Assembly: GCA_030562195.1 (NCBI GenBank)
Contig: JAUJPP010000005.1
Location: 4,522,826-4,586,825, forward strand
Origin: Nipponacmea schrenckii
Lineage: Eukaryota > Mollusca > Gastropoda > Lottiidae
DNA: 64,000 nt
Direction: 5' to 3'
Shown: positions 23,901 to 38,900 of the stretch, piece by piece
Numbering within the stretch: position 1 is the stretch's first letter
Layout of the letters: every line of letters starts with the position of its first letter
Made by a program: the position numbers and the translations under genes
The notes under the pieces: generated by a model
Database searches by the model: none
Told to the model about the DNA's origin: nothing
What the model saw: the letters and a program-made list of their open reading frames with translations, nothing else

Positions 23901-26900
23901 TTCTCAATCTAAGCTTCAACAGGCAGAAGAGTGCGGTATATTTTGTACAATTAATAAAGCTCATGTCACCTAAAAGAACTTAGATGTTAGACCTTTGATA
24001 TCGTTTTTCAGGAAGGACACTTTCAAATTGGTTTGCGTTTGGTGCACATAGAACCTTCTTCCGAAGGAGTCCATGAAGTAATACGACAAGAGACGTTGAT
24101 ACAAAGATTTCAAGGTAACAATTAGATGTCATCCCAGATTGTTATCCTAGGTTGGAATACCAGATTGTTATCCTAAGTTGTTAGCCTAAGTTGTAATCCC
24201 AGATTGTTATCCTAGGTTGTAATCCTAGGTTGTTATCCTAGTTTGCTATCCTAGTTTGTTATCCCAGATTGTTATCCTAGGTTGTAATCCTAGGTTGTAA
24301 TCCTTAAACAAACAGTTATCTCTTTTTTTCAATCCAGATATGTACCAAGAACACGAAGCACATCATCGATACAAACGGTCACTGAGAACGTACACCGTTG
24401 AAACCTGTCTCATTGCAGATTACCAAGCCTTTTTTAAGTAAGCATAACTTTTTCTCGCCATCAAGAAAAAAACACACGTTCCTCTTTAAAACATAACCAA
24501 TAAAACAACCAATTCCACAAATTGATAATCCATCCATCCATCAGTCAAATAGATCGAGGTCACAATCCATAGTTCTAAGTTTACAGCATCAGCTACGTGA
24601 TTTTCTCAAAACAATCATCCAAATTTGTTTTATTTTTGGGAAAAAAACAACGATCTTCCAAATCCCTATAAATACAATCCTTTTTTGCAGAGGTACGTGA
24701 AAAATTCGCTATTTGAAAATTAACCAGAGGGGTCATTGCTCCTCTTCTCCAATTATTGATGATTTTCACTTTCTTTTGGACTACAGATAAAAGTTCGGAT
24801 CAAATAGGCATGAATGGAGGAACCATTGCCTTTAACAGTGTTACGTGGACTTTCTCATTTGAAAAGTAAACCACGATGGATATCTTCATTCCCCTTCCCT
24901 CAATTAACACCATGAATCATCATTTTTTGTTTTATTCACCCAGAAAGCGAAAACAACAAATTTAAAATGGAATGTATCCAATTCCTTTAACAGAATTACC
25001 TCGTCTACATAAATTCTAGAGGCTAAATGATGAAAATATTTTCTTCTTTTTTCAGAACAGGGCCGATTCCTCATATTCTGAGCCATATAAACAGGATGGT
25101 AAAGCTGAAGTTGGAGAAGTACTCAATGCAACTCAATATTGGCTGGAATCACCTCCATCTGGCATCGTACTTCCACCAAGCGACCACTACATGTTCTTCA
25201 CCGGGTAAGTCCACGTCTTGCTTGCAAAGCTTTGGACATAGACAACAACAAACCCAAGACTCTCCCAACCCTTTGTGGTGCTCTCTTGTTCCCATATGGA
25301 CAAGTTCAACCGAACTGTGAATAATCCGTAAGACAATCTATAAACTAAGAAATAAAGATCCAAACCGCAAAACGAAGCCCAACATCCAACACATTAAACT
25401 GGCAAAATTTACATTTGGTCTTTTTTAACTTGTGGCTCCGTACATCTTTGCAAGGGTAATTTTGTCGTTGATCCACTACTATAGGGAAATCGCTTTTCGG
25501 CCGGGAAACTTTGCACACCCCTGAGAAATTCTGCACCTACCTTGATTTAACTAAAATCTTAAAATGGTGTTTTATTTCAGGTACGACCTACTCAACAATG
25601 GTAACGATGGGAATGTAGGTATGGATCAACATATTCAATATCACGTTATCGAGAATCACCTGATGCTCACTCACTAAATTTCCATGAAACGCTGCTGGCG
25701 TGTTTTGCTTTCTTGTCGATCGTGTCCGTACACAGACTGGCTGATGCCCCTTGATGTACAGACAATCGTATCTGTATCGTCATCTTCAGTCCGGCACAGG
25801 TTCTTTTATGGAAAGTAGACTCTTTGTTGATTATGCAAATAAATGCTAGTCTTCCTCGAAATCTATTGAAGCATCTTTGTTTTAGGAAGAGCCTTTACCG
25901 CAACGGTGTGCATAGCAGATTCATATGCATTCTCGGGAACCACTATTCTGTTGAAAGGAAGTACATCGATAGTAGAAGACAGACAAGGGGCTGAGACAGC
26001 CATTACAGCTACACATGAACTGGGCCATGCGTAAGCGCTTTTTCTTTTTATTTATATTAGTGGGGATACGCTGCTCTGTATCAATATATGAATTCTTATT
26101 CAATAACGGATTACTCTGATGTTCAGGAGCCTGTTTCACAAAATTCTAACAAAGATACAATCAAGTTTTTAAGAATTACAGTTACCTGATTGGTTAATAG
26201 AAACTCAATTTTAGTGATTGACCAATCTGACCATTGGAACACTAAATTTATCCTAAGTTAAGTTTTTGTGAAACAGGCTCCAGATTAGCTGACCTGTTCT
26301 CGTATTTCCCAACTCTTCATCTACGAAGTTTGTAAGAGTATAGTTTTTATAACTAATACCAATCGCCTTCTTCAGAAATGGAATGAAATGAATGGAGTTT
26401 TACGTTCTTCTCTTCTGCACCTTATGGGCTAATGAAGACGGCGCCTTCTTCAGAAAGGCTTGAGTAATCTTTGATCACATTCTCCTTTATTTCTAAGTTT
26501 AATTTAAGCGTATTTCATTTGATAGACTAAATGCTAACCACGATCGTGACGTTGGATGCGATGACCAGGACCAGTACATCATGGCATCATCCAGCACTCC
26601 AGTTTTAGACTCAATCAACGCTAGGCATCCATGGCAATTTTCGACCTGCTCCATAAGAGATATCAAGGCCTTTGTAGAAAGGTACGTATAACGTTTGCTT
26701 TTGGCACAGCTTTTTGGCGAAACCCAAAAGGAAAAAGGAAACTGTTGATGACCCAAGGACAGGGTTTTTTTTAAGGGAGCGCCCGGGGGATTCTCCCACT
26801 ATGTAGATTCTAATATGTTATTGGGGCGGGGGAGCCAAAGGGGAATTTATTTCGTAATATTGCCAGAGCTGGGTTAAACTGCCTTTAATGAATTCCGATT

Positions 26901-29900
26901 TCCAAGATGATTTATAACATTCAGAGCTGGCCAGTCCTTACGATAAAAAACCTTCAATTTTTAAAATTTTTGGGGATTTAAAGGTGAAGATTCGTTTTTT
27001 TGCAGCGTGAGTAAAATATGGGTCTATATATTTAAATATTAAAACCAGTGTCAATTACGTTTTCAACTGCAACGCCAAGTTTCTTGCCTTCTCTGAATAG
27101 AATTTCTGACGAGTGCCTTCTCCGCATAGAATTTCTGACGAGTGCCTTCTCCGCATAGAATTTCTGACGAGTGCCGCCTCTATATGGGATTTCTCAGATG
27201 TGCCTTCTGGGCAATGGATTTCTGAAGAGAGCCTTCCTTGCATGGCATCTATGAAGAGTGCCTTCTCTGCATTTGATTTCTGAAGAGTGCCTTCTTTACA
27301 TTGGATATATGAGGAGTGCCTTCTCTGCGTGGAATATATGAGGAGTGCCTTCTCTGTGTGGAATTTTTCGAGGAGTATCTTCTCTGCGTGGACTTTTTGA
27401 TGGATGCCTTCTCCGCCTCCGTGACTTTAGAGTGTCTTCTTCAATGGTCGGGATTGTAGAGAATGTTTAACAGATGTTTCATCATTTCAGTTCATCTATT
27501 CAGCAGACAAGGACAAAATGTGTTACCTTGGCTATTGTTTCATAGCTGATGGGACAAATCAATGTGGTACGGTCAATTTAATGGAGTATTCAACTTGTGA
27601 TACCAACAAGGTCTGTAGATAAACTTAAACTACCGTGGATGTCATCATTCTAATGGTCGATAAGAGACGTATTTCATTTTTTTGGTCAAATACCATTTCT
27701 ACAATAACACACTGTATGGCGTTGCCTTTGAATCACGTCCCAAGAGAGTAGAATGTTAAGCTTAATTCATTTTTTTTTCTTTTCAGTGGTGTTACAAAGG
27801 CTTGTGCATAAACGGTACGTTTTCTTTCTTGTTACACTTCTTATAGAGATTCTTCAATTCACGGCAACAGATTGATAGGTGCTCCATAAGATCCTTAGCT
27901 TCAGTGTTATAATGTGAATTTAAACAGAGTGTGTTACGGGGACACAATTTTGCGCCATTGTACAATCAGGCGACTGTGGTTTCTGCTAAATTGCTGCTTC
28001 CCCATGCCCCTTATACACATGTGTCGTTTTTTAAAAAGAAAACCTCTTTACAATTATCTTTAATAAAATATCAAATTATTTTTTCAGCTAGCAACTCAGC
28101 GCCGATATTTGTGAACGTACCAACGTCGCCCGTACCAGTCGCATCTAATGCACAAGGCGTTATCTATACAGTACAGACGTTTGACGTTGATGCTGATACG
28201 CTGACCCTACATATAACCTACGATCCGTCAAACGTTGAGTCCTATCTCACCTACGATACTACCAGTAAGTTCAAATCGTTATGATAGTTCTGTGTATTGC
28301 CGGATCAAGACAATCTCAAAATCATTCACAAAGAGGTCTCTTACCAATTGACGTTCCTTCTGATCAGACCGATTTTGAAAATTCTCACAGGGTGACACGA
28401 ATTTGGTTGCCTTGCGGAATAATGCGATTCATTTATTTCGCTCAGTATTTTCAGGCTTTTGAATACCCCCAAAAGACCCAAAGGCCCTTTAAGCATATTC
28501 TTGAACGGTATTTATGTATTAAGTTGCATATTTCAACTATCAAAAACTTCACATTTTCATTTCAGCAAAGAAGTTTTCAGTCCGTTCAGGATCCAATTTA
28601 GCCGACCTTCAACTCAGCAATTTTAGTTTAATCATGTCTGTGGATGACGGGTTACTGTTATCATTACCAGTCAACGTCGATTTTCAGATCACCGCCCCAA
28701 TAACCAACCAACCTCCATCCTTCACACAGTCTTCCTACAATTTCACCGTCAATGAAGGCAAAGTAAGACTCTTTTAAACGTATGCTTCTTACATAGCCGC
28801 TGATTTGTTTTGTCAAACATGAATTGCCCAGAAAAGCTTAGCCATGGCAGTTAAAGAGTTTACCGATTATCATGAACATTGTTTCTTACGTTTACCTTCC
28901 AGGCCGGAGCTGTAGTTGTGTCTAGTTTGCTCAATCGAGTAACTGACCCGGATGCAAACACCCAATTTCTCTTCATTCTGCAACTGGTTACGACCTACTC
29001 GGTCTATTTTTCAATCGATCCTTCAACAGGACGAATCAGCTACGCCAAAGATTACGACTACGATCCTATTCGATTGCCAAACAAGGTTCAGCTATCTGTT
29101 GAAGTTCGAGACCAAACTGGATTCTCCGATACGGCTACTATCTTTTTGACCATCCTCAACGTGGACACACCACCAATTTTTCAAAACCTGCCCGCTACGG
29201 TGAACCTCCCAGAGAATACTGCGCCGGGAACGTTGATATTCAACGTGTCGGCTACCGATAACGACTCCACGGACACAATTCAGTTTCTTTTCCTGACCAG
29301 CAATTCGTTTATTTCAACATACTTGGACCTAAACATCAACAGTAAGTTTAAATAGATGACCAATCTTATTTTGACTGATCTACAGGCCCCGACTCCACTT
29401 CGCTACTAGAATCAAGGAAACGCCTAATCGGTTTTGAATTTATTCCACGTAACAGGTTGACTCAAGGAAAAACTTTATCGGTCAAGATTTTATCCCACGT
29501 AACACGTTGACCTTCTTTCCAGGCCGTTATTATAACTTGAGGTAACCACCCTAGCTACCTTGTCACGGTCCAAAAGGTAGCATGTAAATGTAAAGAATTC
29601 AATCTAGATTGTCCACAAGGATGAAGACGAGTCTTGTAGAAAGAAGTGCTACGACCAAAACTAACCCATACTAGTATTCTGTTGATGCTTTCGCTAATGT
29701 TTATAATACAACCTATACTTTCAGCTGGGGTAATAAGACTAAAAGCTGGATCCAACCTCAATTACGAGAATTTAGCTATAACCACTTTCCAAATCCGAAT
29801 CAGAGCGTTAACTGCTCAAGCATCTCGAGATGCTACACTGACTATTATAGTAACAGATGTAAACGAGCCTCCCAAATTTACCCGTTCAAGCTACGGAGTC

Positions 29901-32900
29901 ACCACGACCACAGGACCGGTAAGCGTTGAACAACTTCTCCATTGCTTAATACCGGCTGTAGCTATCTTGTCGCTCTGATATGACGCTTGAAGTTTAAACA
30001 ATGTAGGCTGCATTATTGCTTTACGTTCGAAGGGAAAGTACATATATTCATTGCAAAATATTTTGTCCGATAAAAATGTCCCAGTAGTATTATAAAGCCA
30101 ATCAACTCATGTTATATGTTATAGACACCCATGATCACAGGCCTAAGTGTAGTGGGTTTAGTTTGAAATGGGTTAATAAGACCATGTCAAACCCAGTGTT
30201 CTGGGCACTTCGGTACAATACAGATTTTTATTTCTTTTCAGAAAGACCAAGTGGTTGTAGAAAGGTTAACAGGGGTCGTATCGGATCCAGATTTCGGAGA
30301 CAGGATCGTTCAGTTCGGTATTGAACCCGGTCAATACGTTTACCTTTTTAATATCGATTCAACAACAGGACGAATAACGTTCTCACAGGAATATGGGGTC
30401 GATCGATCAATGTACCCACGTCAAGTTGCGTTGGTCGTTACAGCTACAGATACGACTGGTTTAAAGGGAACGGCAGTCTATACTATCACGGTCAACATTG
30501 GAAACAGAAAGCCCAAATTGACCAATCTACCAAGTACCAAATCGGTACTGGAAAACACCGCTGGAGGAACCTCTATTTTCCAAGCGTTTGCTGAAGATCT
30601 TGACGGTGACTCGATCACCTTCTCACTACAAGCATCTTTTCCTGCCAACCAAAATCAATTTACCCTTTCCTCTGGTAATTTATTTTGTTTAACTCAGCAA
30701 TTTTGCGCAGATGGTGAACCTCAAACTAAATTGATATGTTATCTAAAAGTGTAGATGCAGGCGCAGATGAGTAGGATGTAAAACTCCATTTATTTCATTT
30801 CATTGCGTCCTTTCGTTTTCCTTTCACGCAGGTGGTGAAGTCAGTGTACGATCTGGTGCAGTAATCGATTTTGAAAGTTTACCGGAACTGATGTACCTGA
30901 CCATCGTCGCATTTGACGGGAAAGCTTCGTCAACAGCAGTCAACCTGACGTTGGTGATCACCAACGTCAATGAACCACCTTCTTTTAACCAGACCAGTAT
31001 TGGCTTTAATGTCAATGAAGGACGGGTAAATAAAGACTTTCTGACTTCTTAGATAGATAGCAACCGATGCCTATAGTTTGGTATTTGAAATCAAAGACTC
31101 AACGATCACTTTTTCATCCCCCAAAGATGCCTTTATAGTAAACATTAATAGACTCTTATCTACTATGGACAATTGTTTGGCTACTCCTTTGGTAGACCTG
31201 TACATCTTGGAGAATCAACTCCTCCCTTCCACGAAACCCAACATATAGTTCGACTTCTTCTAAGTATACAGAACCACAGTTAAATTGAATCTTAGGTCCT
31301 TAATATATTAATTTGAGATGCCTGTGCTTTTTTCTTCAGGTAGGACAGCTCCTTGTACCTGGCCTTCTTTCATACATCCGAGATCCAGACAGAGGCGAAA
31401 GCTTCACCTTCGCTATCACACCAACAAATAGTTATTTCTTCATCAATTCAATCAACGGTGCAATATCCTACAACCAGAACTACGATACTGACCCGAAGCG
31501 ACTACCAAGTACGGTTCAACTTGCCGTAACCGCAAAGGATTCCGGAGGAAACATTGCCAGCACTACCATTCTCCTCACAATTCAAAACGTCAACCAGCCG
31601 CCAAAGTTTACCAATCTACCGAAAGGGATTTCTATCTATGCCGCAACTACTCCCGATGGTTCGGTTATTTTCAATGTAGGTGTTACTGATGCGGACACGC
31701 AGGATACTCTTACGATCGGAACCAATTTCCTTACTACTGAAGCCTCTAGATTCTTCTCGTACAGATCATCGGGTGAGTTTGATTAGAATGAGCTGGACTC
31801 AACAATCAGTGAGTGAGTTTGGTAAGCAAAAACTAAGCAAAATGTACCTTGTACCTTTTACATTTGCTGGTATTTGCCGTCATCAGAAATGCTGACACGT
31901 ACCTTCAAGAGACTAAGCATTTATAAGCATATATGAGAAATTGAACCCAGAGATTTTAGGTTGAATAGCTCCATTTTGACTTAATACATAAAATTGAATG
32001 ACTGAGTAGCACAGGTCTGCTTATTCCATAATAACATCTTGCATTTTTGGTTTTTACTTGTTTTCAGAATTAACATTGATGCGTTTATATTTCAGACCGA
32101 GCTGTTCTATTCAAAGATGGATCCTTCATAGCCCTCAATTCTACGTTCATCATCCGATTCAGCGTATCTGACGGTCAATCTTCTATTTCGTCCGACCTCA
32201 ATATAACCGTTATTGCTCCAATACCTAGTAAGTTCATTTTAGTCAGATTTAGATCGGAGAACCAAGCATGAAGGCCTTTGCGAACTATATATGTCGCGAT
32301 TTCGATCAAATTTCCTTAATGTTGTTGTACTTAAAGCATTTTTCGCGACTCTATCATACAAAGAAAAAACAAGTATATTCCATTTCTAATATTCCACATA
32401 TGCTTTAAAAATGTTTTACAGAAAGCTCTTATATTTTGTTTCAGCAACAACACCGGCGCCTACCACGACTCAATCGCCACTCGAGATTACCAATCTACCC
32501 AATATTATATACATCAAAGAGAACACCGACGGTGTCGTCTATATGCTGAACATAAACAGAGCTTCGGGATCGTCCATAACGTACCAGCTAGTCCAGGTGG
32601 ACACGACCCTTCCTCAGCTATTCGAAATCAATAACGGTAAGGGACAATGATCAACTTAGGAAATCATAATTATTTGTAGCAAGGTGTGCATCCGATGCTA
32701 TCGCATCGTTCTAACGTCTTAGAAATAACAGATCTGAACATAATTGAAGTCCATTAAATTACAACGCCAATCTAAATCAGTCGAATGATTTTTTTTGGTA
32801 GTAGTTCCGCGCATGCACGCTTTTAAAATGTCTCCTTATTATCCTCGAGTCCTGCTTCTGGTAACTAGGTCAGACGCCAAAAGAAATACAGGTTGTTCCT

Positions 32901-35900
32901 GCACATTATAATTCTTTTCAGTCAGTGTAGTGTCGGTGAAAACGGGTGTCACAATTGACTTTGAAACTCTACCAAACAGAATCACTTTGTCTATTACTGC
33001 CATGGAGGGTGCCACCAAATCCAGTCCAAAGAATCTGACTATCATGATACTAAATTTGAACGAAGTCCCCCAGTTCTCTCAATCAGAATATAATTTTACA
33101 GTTGATGAGGGCAAGGTGAGTCTTGTAAAATACGTCAAAGGGATTGTAAAGGGGTTATCTAACAGTGTCTGCAATATACAAAGAAATCTTGAAAAGCCTA
33201 TTTCGTGTGGTTAAATCAATAAGGTTCAAGGACTTGACTACAAATGCCGTAAACTAATGGTTTAATCCTTTACGTTTTCAGAAAGATACCATGTTGATTC
33301 CTAGTTTTCTACCATACGTAACGGATCCGGACTCCGGCGACTCTTTCACCTTCAATACCAACTTCTCTCCCTATTCAAATTATTTCACAATCGATATGTT
33401 AAGTGGTAGATTGGCGTATGCTTTAGATTACGACGCTGATCCGAAACGGTTACCAAATCAAGTCGTTCTGTCGATCGTAGTAACAGATTCTGGTAACTTA
33501 ACAGATACAGCAATTATACGCTTGAATATCCGCAACATAAACCAAAGACCGGAGTTCACAAACTTACCGACGTCTCACAACATCAATAGTGCCTTTACAA
33601 GTGGTATATTCTATACTGTATCAGCAACTGATCAGGATTCTGGTGATGGTTTAACCGTCTCTATGGTGTCTTCGGCATATTTTTCTTTCAATCAGAGCGG
33701 TAGGTTACCATACCACTTTTTGTTAACGTGTCTTTGTGTCGACCATGTAGACATGAATGAACACCACTGCATAAGCAAACGATATCGAACATAACACTCT
33801 TCTGAAACGTTGTCGCTAGCTTCAAAACCATCGAACAGAACAGTCTCCATAGCTATGAATCGAGGTGTCCCTTTTAAACGAGCATAAGCAAAGGGTGATA
33901 TCAAACTGTGGCCATAAGACCCATCTTCAAATATATCGCTCTCAATATTCGTTTGGCTACTTCAAACTTAAAGACCATTTCTTTTCAGGTAACACTATAA
34001 GTTTTCTTGGTCGCCAAGGTTTATCATCAACTCAAAACTTCCAGTTGACTTTCACAGTAACTGATGGACAACTGTCGTCATCTGCCATATTAACTGTCAC
34101 CGTTATAGTGGACGGTTAGTATGTTCTTAATTTTTTTTTACTTGGTTGAAAAGATATCAGTTTGTCTCTAGAGATGGATTTGGGTTTACTATAATGGCAG
34201 TAACGGTTTAGGATTTCGGAAGTACGCAAGTCATCATCAAACAGGGCAGGGTACAAACTCGGGACAAAAAACCGCTTTAACCATATTTTATCTTATCTTT
34301 CTCATTTTCCGACTCGTACTAAACAAAAGAGGGGTATAATAATTTAGTTCATGTTTTAATGGCAGCTACAACAACCACTATACGTCCGTTGGCCTTCACC
34401 AATTTACCACAAGCTATAACACTAGCAGAAAACACAGCAAACAACCCGGTGTTTATTGTTCGTACCAACGAGCCGAATATAAGTAAACTCACGTTCCAAA
34501 TGGAATCTTCTCCGGCTGGTGACTTTCAGATAAACAACAGTAAGTAACTTTCCCAGTTTAGCACTCAGTGAAGTTAAGTGGATTGTTGCAAAGGGTTGCC
34601 CAGTTAACCAACAATACAGGTGGGCTGCTTCAGCAGATAGTTGTGAACCTGGGGGGGGGGGGGCGGAACCGATCGAGGGCCCATGGAAGGGTTACTACTA
34701 AGAATAATGTTGAAAATAACTAATCTGGATATCCGACTTTTTCAGAAGGAGAAGTTTCGCTTCGCCCAGGGGCCATTTTGGACTATGAGCGATTTACATC
34801 TGGATTTTTGTTACCAATTGCTTGTTCCGATGATGGAATGGTCACGTACATTCGGGAAATCCTCCGAATTGTGGTCCTGGACATGAATGAACCACCCACG
34901 TTTTCCCAAGAAGAGTATAACTTTACAGCATTTGAGGGGAAGGTAGGTACAACTCGATTTTGTGGGATTATTGGCATCATGATGCACTGTTATAGTATGT
35001 CCGACAGGGGAAGGTGGGGTTTGTTTTACAGGGCTTTAGGTATGTTTGAAAGGATCATGCATTTTTCATGCAGTTCAGGTACTTGAAGCCTAATTACATC
35101 CTAGTATATCCAAGGCCTTATTTTTATTTACAGAGTGGTACAGTACTGGTCACGAGTTTATCAACATCTGTATCAGATCAAGATGCCAACGAACGACTCT
35201 CCTTTAGCCTTCTGACATCATCGTATTCGCAATACTTCAGCATCGATCCAGCTAATGGTCGAATTTCATTTGCCACTGACTACGATGCTGATCCCAAAAG
35301 ATTACCATTTAACGTTATGTTAACAGTGAAGGTTCTGGACAAAGGGAATTTAGAGGATACAGCACGGGTCCGATTTCAATTCACTAATATCAACCAGCCG
35401 CCATCTTTCACAAATTTACCATCTACTCGAACAATAGAAACGTCAATTGCAGCTGGTGTGGTGTTTTCAGTTACGGCGACGGATCCCGATACATCCGATA
35501 CACTAGCTGTTACGGTTACATATACCAATCCAACAGATGCCAACTTGTTCAGCTTCAACCCATCCAGTAAGTTATGAATTAATATGACCATGGTTTCATA
35601 GAAAGAGATATACAAACAAACAACTATATTTTACAAGGATGACAGCTTAGGTTCACAGTCAAGGATCTTGTCTACCAACTGGTCCTTGGCCAAACCTCTT
35701 GGCATTGATCTTTCTTCGATTATCTGCTTCTATTTACATTTACTTATTCAAGGTAGCTAATATTGACTCGTTTCAGGTGGAGATGTATCGTTCACAAGGA
35801 ATACAGGTATATCAACCAACCAGACGTATACAATAACGTTTACTGTCAACGATGGGAAGACATCTGAGTCATCAAAATTGACCTTTCTGGTGTTGAATTC

Positions 35901-38900
35901 ACCTGGTAAGATCCAGCTTACTTTCCCCTGAACCCTGAACATCGACCTCTGAACTCTGGTAAAGAACAGCCTTCTCTTGAGTGCAGTTTGATACTTTTGG
36001 CTATGATGGCTGCTCCTTGGTCTTAGACTTCGTCATCCTCGGCGAATTCTGACGCTTTGAAATGAAACGATAGTGCCAATGGTTGAAGTCAGTACTACAT
36101 AATGGACGCCGTTGGTCCTCAAGAACATGAATCTACAGATGTTTTCTTTCTTTCAGAAACGACAACTAATCGTCCAGTTACTACTACGGCACGTCCGTTA
36201 CGACTTACTAATCTACCTACTACAATTTACGTAAAGGAAAACAGCATTAATGGAGTGTTCGTAGTGTCCACAGACGCTTTACCTTCGACTAACCTTTCGT
36301 TTTCTCTTAACTCACCCTACTTCAATATCAGCGATGGTAGGTAACTTGTTCTTTTATGGATTGCAGAAGCAACAAAAGCTTTTTACCGTTCACTGTAGAA
36401 TTGTACCCTCTGATTCATTTTTTCAGACGGAACCGTAGCAGTAAAACCTGGTGTGAAACTGGATTACGAGACCTCTCCAAGCGTATACCAGCTAAAGATT
36501 ACAGCCAATGACGGTGTGGTTGCTTCTCCCGAAGAGACCTTGGTTATTCAGCTACTTGATGTGAACGAACCTCCAAGATTTAACACTACTTATCTCTCCT
36601 TTTCAACCAACGAAGGCAAGGTGAGAATAATTGACCGGATATCGCTATTCAGTATGAAATACTGAAAGTGTAGGTTCTCTCAAAGATGTTTGTCATCTCA
36701 AAAAGTCACACTCTTTGAAAGATGAATTAGATTAACAAACCTAGTCTCAGAATAACTTACTTACTATGCTAGTAGACCATTTTACATTGAAAGAACATTT
36801 AGTGGTTCAAGTTGGACATTAGCCCAAGATCAAATTAAACACCAACAAGACTTTCAGAGCGCAAAGCCCCATTTCAAGTCACCTTATGTCTATTTTAGGC
36901 TGGAGATCCTGTAGTGGAAAGTCTTTTACCATTTGTCAGAGACGAAGACAAGGGTGACACACTCAAATTTGAATTTCTACCAAGAGGAACTTACAAGGAT
37001 TTTTTAATGAATCCGGCGACGGGGGGATTTGTATTTGCTAAAGAACACGACGTTTTCAACGGCATGTTCGACCGCTTGGGTCTAAATGTCAAAGTAACCG
37101 ATTCCGGACTGTTGTCCGCAGAGGCCTACATAGAACTTACCATAAATTTCGTGAATCAAGCACCCAAATTTGTGAATTTGCCAAATAGCCTGACGATACC
37201 GTCAACGACCACCGACGGTCAAAGGATCTTCACCGTGAAAGTAGCCGATACGGATATGTGGGACACAATAACAGTGAACGTTAATGTTCTGACCCCCGAA
37301 GCTTCGCAGTTTTTCAACTTCAGTAAAAATGGTAAGAATATATGCAGTCTGGAGACTGAAGTACAAAAGGCCCCTTTCTATTCTGAAACGGATTCCGTTT
37401 TACGGAAACTACCGAAAGTTATCGAATGCTAGAGGTGACGAAACGCCTATAAGAGGAAACCATCCCTTCAATTTGCACGAAATCGTTTATTGTATTAAAC
37501 ATATCTTTTTTGAACTTTGTCACTACGGATTGCCTTTGCAAGATCCTACCTTTTACTAGTTTCTGACGCCCAGACTTCAACAGTCGTAACTGTACATACA
37601 CAACAAAGAGGGACCTGATGATAGAGTCTAACAATAATCTCATTTTTGTCTTTTAGAAAAGGAAGTTGGGGTTATATTTAAGAATGGTGTAAATATTGCG
37701 AGTGATAGCGAGTTCCATATTCAGTTCATAGCAATGGATGGACGTTTTACCGTAAACAGTACCCTAAACATCACTGTTACTTTCATTCCTATAGGTAAGT
37801 CAACTCCGAGAGTCGAGATGCGAATACATAGTCATACATGTTATCAACAAAATTTTTCGAATTTAGCTTTAGAATGGTCCGGAGAGAAAGCAACGATCTT
37901 TTCTCAGAGCTATGCAATACTTAGACAATTCTCGCATTAACTGATTAAAAACAGTAATAATTCGTATTTAATTTCAGCGACAACAACACAACAGCCAACA
38001 ACAACTGAACAACCACCAGCTCCTGCATTTAACCAAAGTCGATACAGTTTCAGTGTTAACGAGGGCAAGGTTTGTATAATTTTGGGCGTGTTATTTCGCA
38101 GTATATTGCCTTTGGCAATTTCCATTTCAGTCGACCCAGATATAAATGGGTACGGAGAATCAGGTCCGGTTGGACTAAGGACCAGATGACAGAAAGGAAC
38201 CTTGTAAGATCGGGGTTTGGATGGAGATCATAAGTTGACTCATTAGGTCATCATAAATGCGTCCATTGATAAAGCCATTGTACCCACCATGGACCATTAC
38301 GATGAATTCGTTAACGACCAACATAAACCTTCATTTGTTTCATTAAAACTCCAAATATTTTTTTTATTTTAAGAACGGAGAAGTAGTGATTCCCAGCCTT
38401 CGACCTTTTATGATGGACCCCAACCAAAATAGAGAGTACAAGTTCTCAATCTTTCCATCAGCCTACTCCGACGCCTTCAACATCAACGTCTCGACAGGGG
38501 AGATAACCTTCGCATCCAACTATGATTTAACCCGGTTACCTAGCAACATTAACCTGAACATCGTGGTCAGTGATTCATCCAACTCCATTCAGTTCGCTTC
38601 TGCTGTTGTTAACCTGGTAATAATGCCACCGACAACCAAACCAACAGAGCCACCGACATCCATACCAACAGAGCCACCGACAACCCAACCAACAGAGCCA
38701 CAGACAACCAAACCAAGTAGGTTAACTCTGTTAACTCTGTTGTATGATATGAAACAGTTAAATTGACAATATGTTTAACAAGAGCATTAAAAATTTCTCT
38801 GGGTCTTTTAACAGTGGAGTGAAACTCATTGTATAGAAAAAAAAGACCGCAGTATTACATTAGTAGAGAAGGGGGATTGCAGGTAATGCTTGGCACTTCT

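Larger units (their letters stand above)
24379..26681 (+). other. Gene D ADAMTS-like zinc metalloprotease domain
   Basis: The domain runs from the furin site through exon 10. Exon 9 ends and exon 10 begins inside the zinc site: HELGHA (from 26014) joins LNANHD (from 26526), giving HExxHxxNxxHD with an Asn at the position where ADAMTS proteases also have Asn. The downstream YIMAS is the Met-turn expected in metzincins, and FSTCSIRDIKAF matches the end of ADAM-type domains. All zinc ligands and the catalytic Glu are present, so activity is likely. Compared with gene E, the exon for an early helix (gene E 45707-45785) is missing, with only a splice-site pair in its place. Confidence 0.82.

Noticed and set aside
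24600..24660. Possible helix exon of gene D after the acceptor at TTTACAG
   Set aside because: The reading (ISYVIFSKQ...) has no similarity to the gene E helix exon, has no good donor and soon meets a stop.
27055..27420. CRISPR-like regular repeats
   Set aside because: The units are contiguous without unique spacers and lie in an intron of an animal gene; this is a minisatellite.
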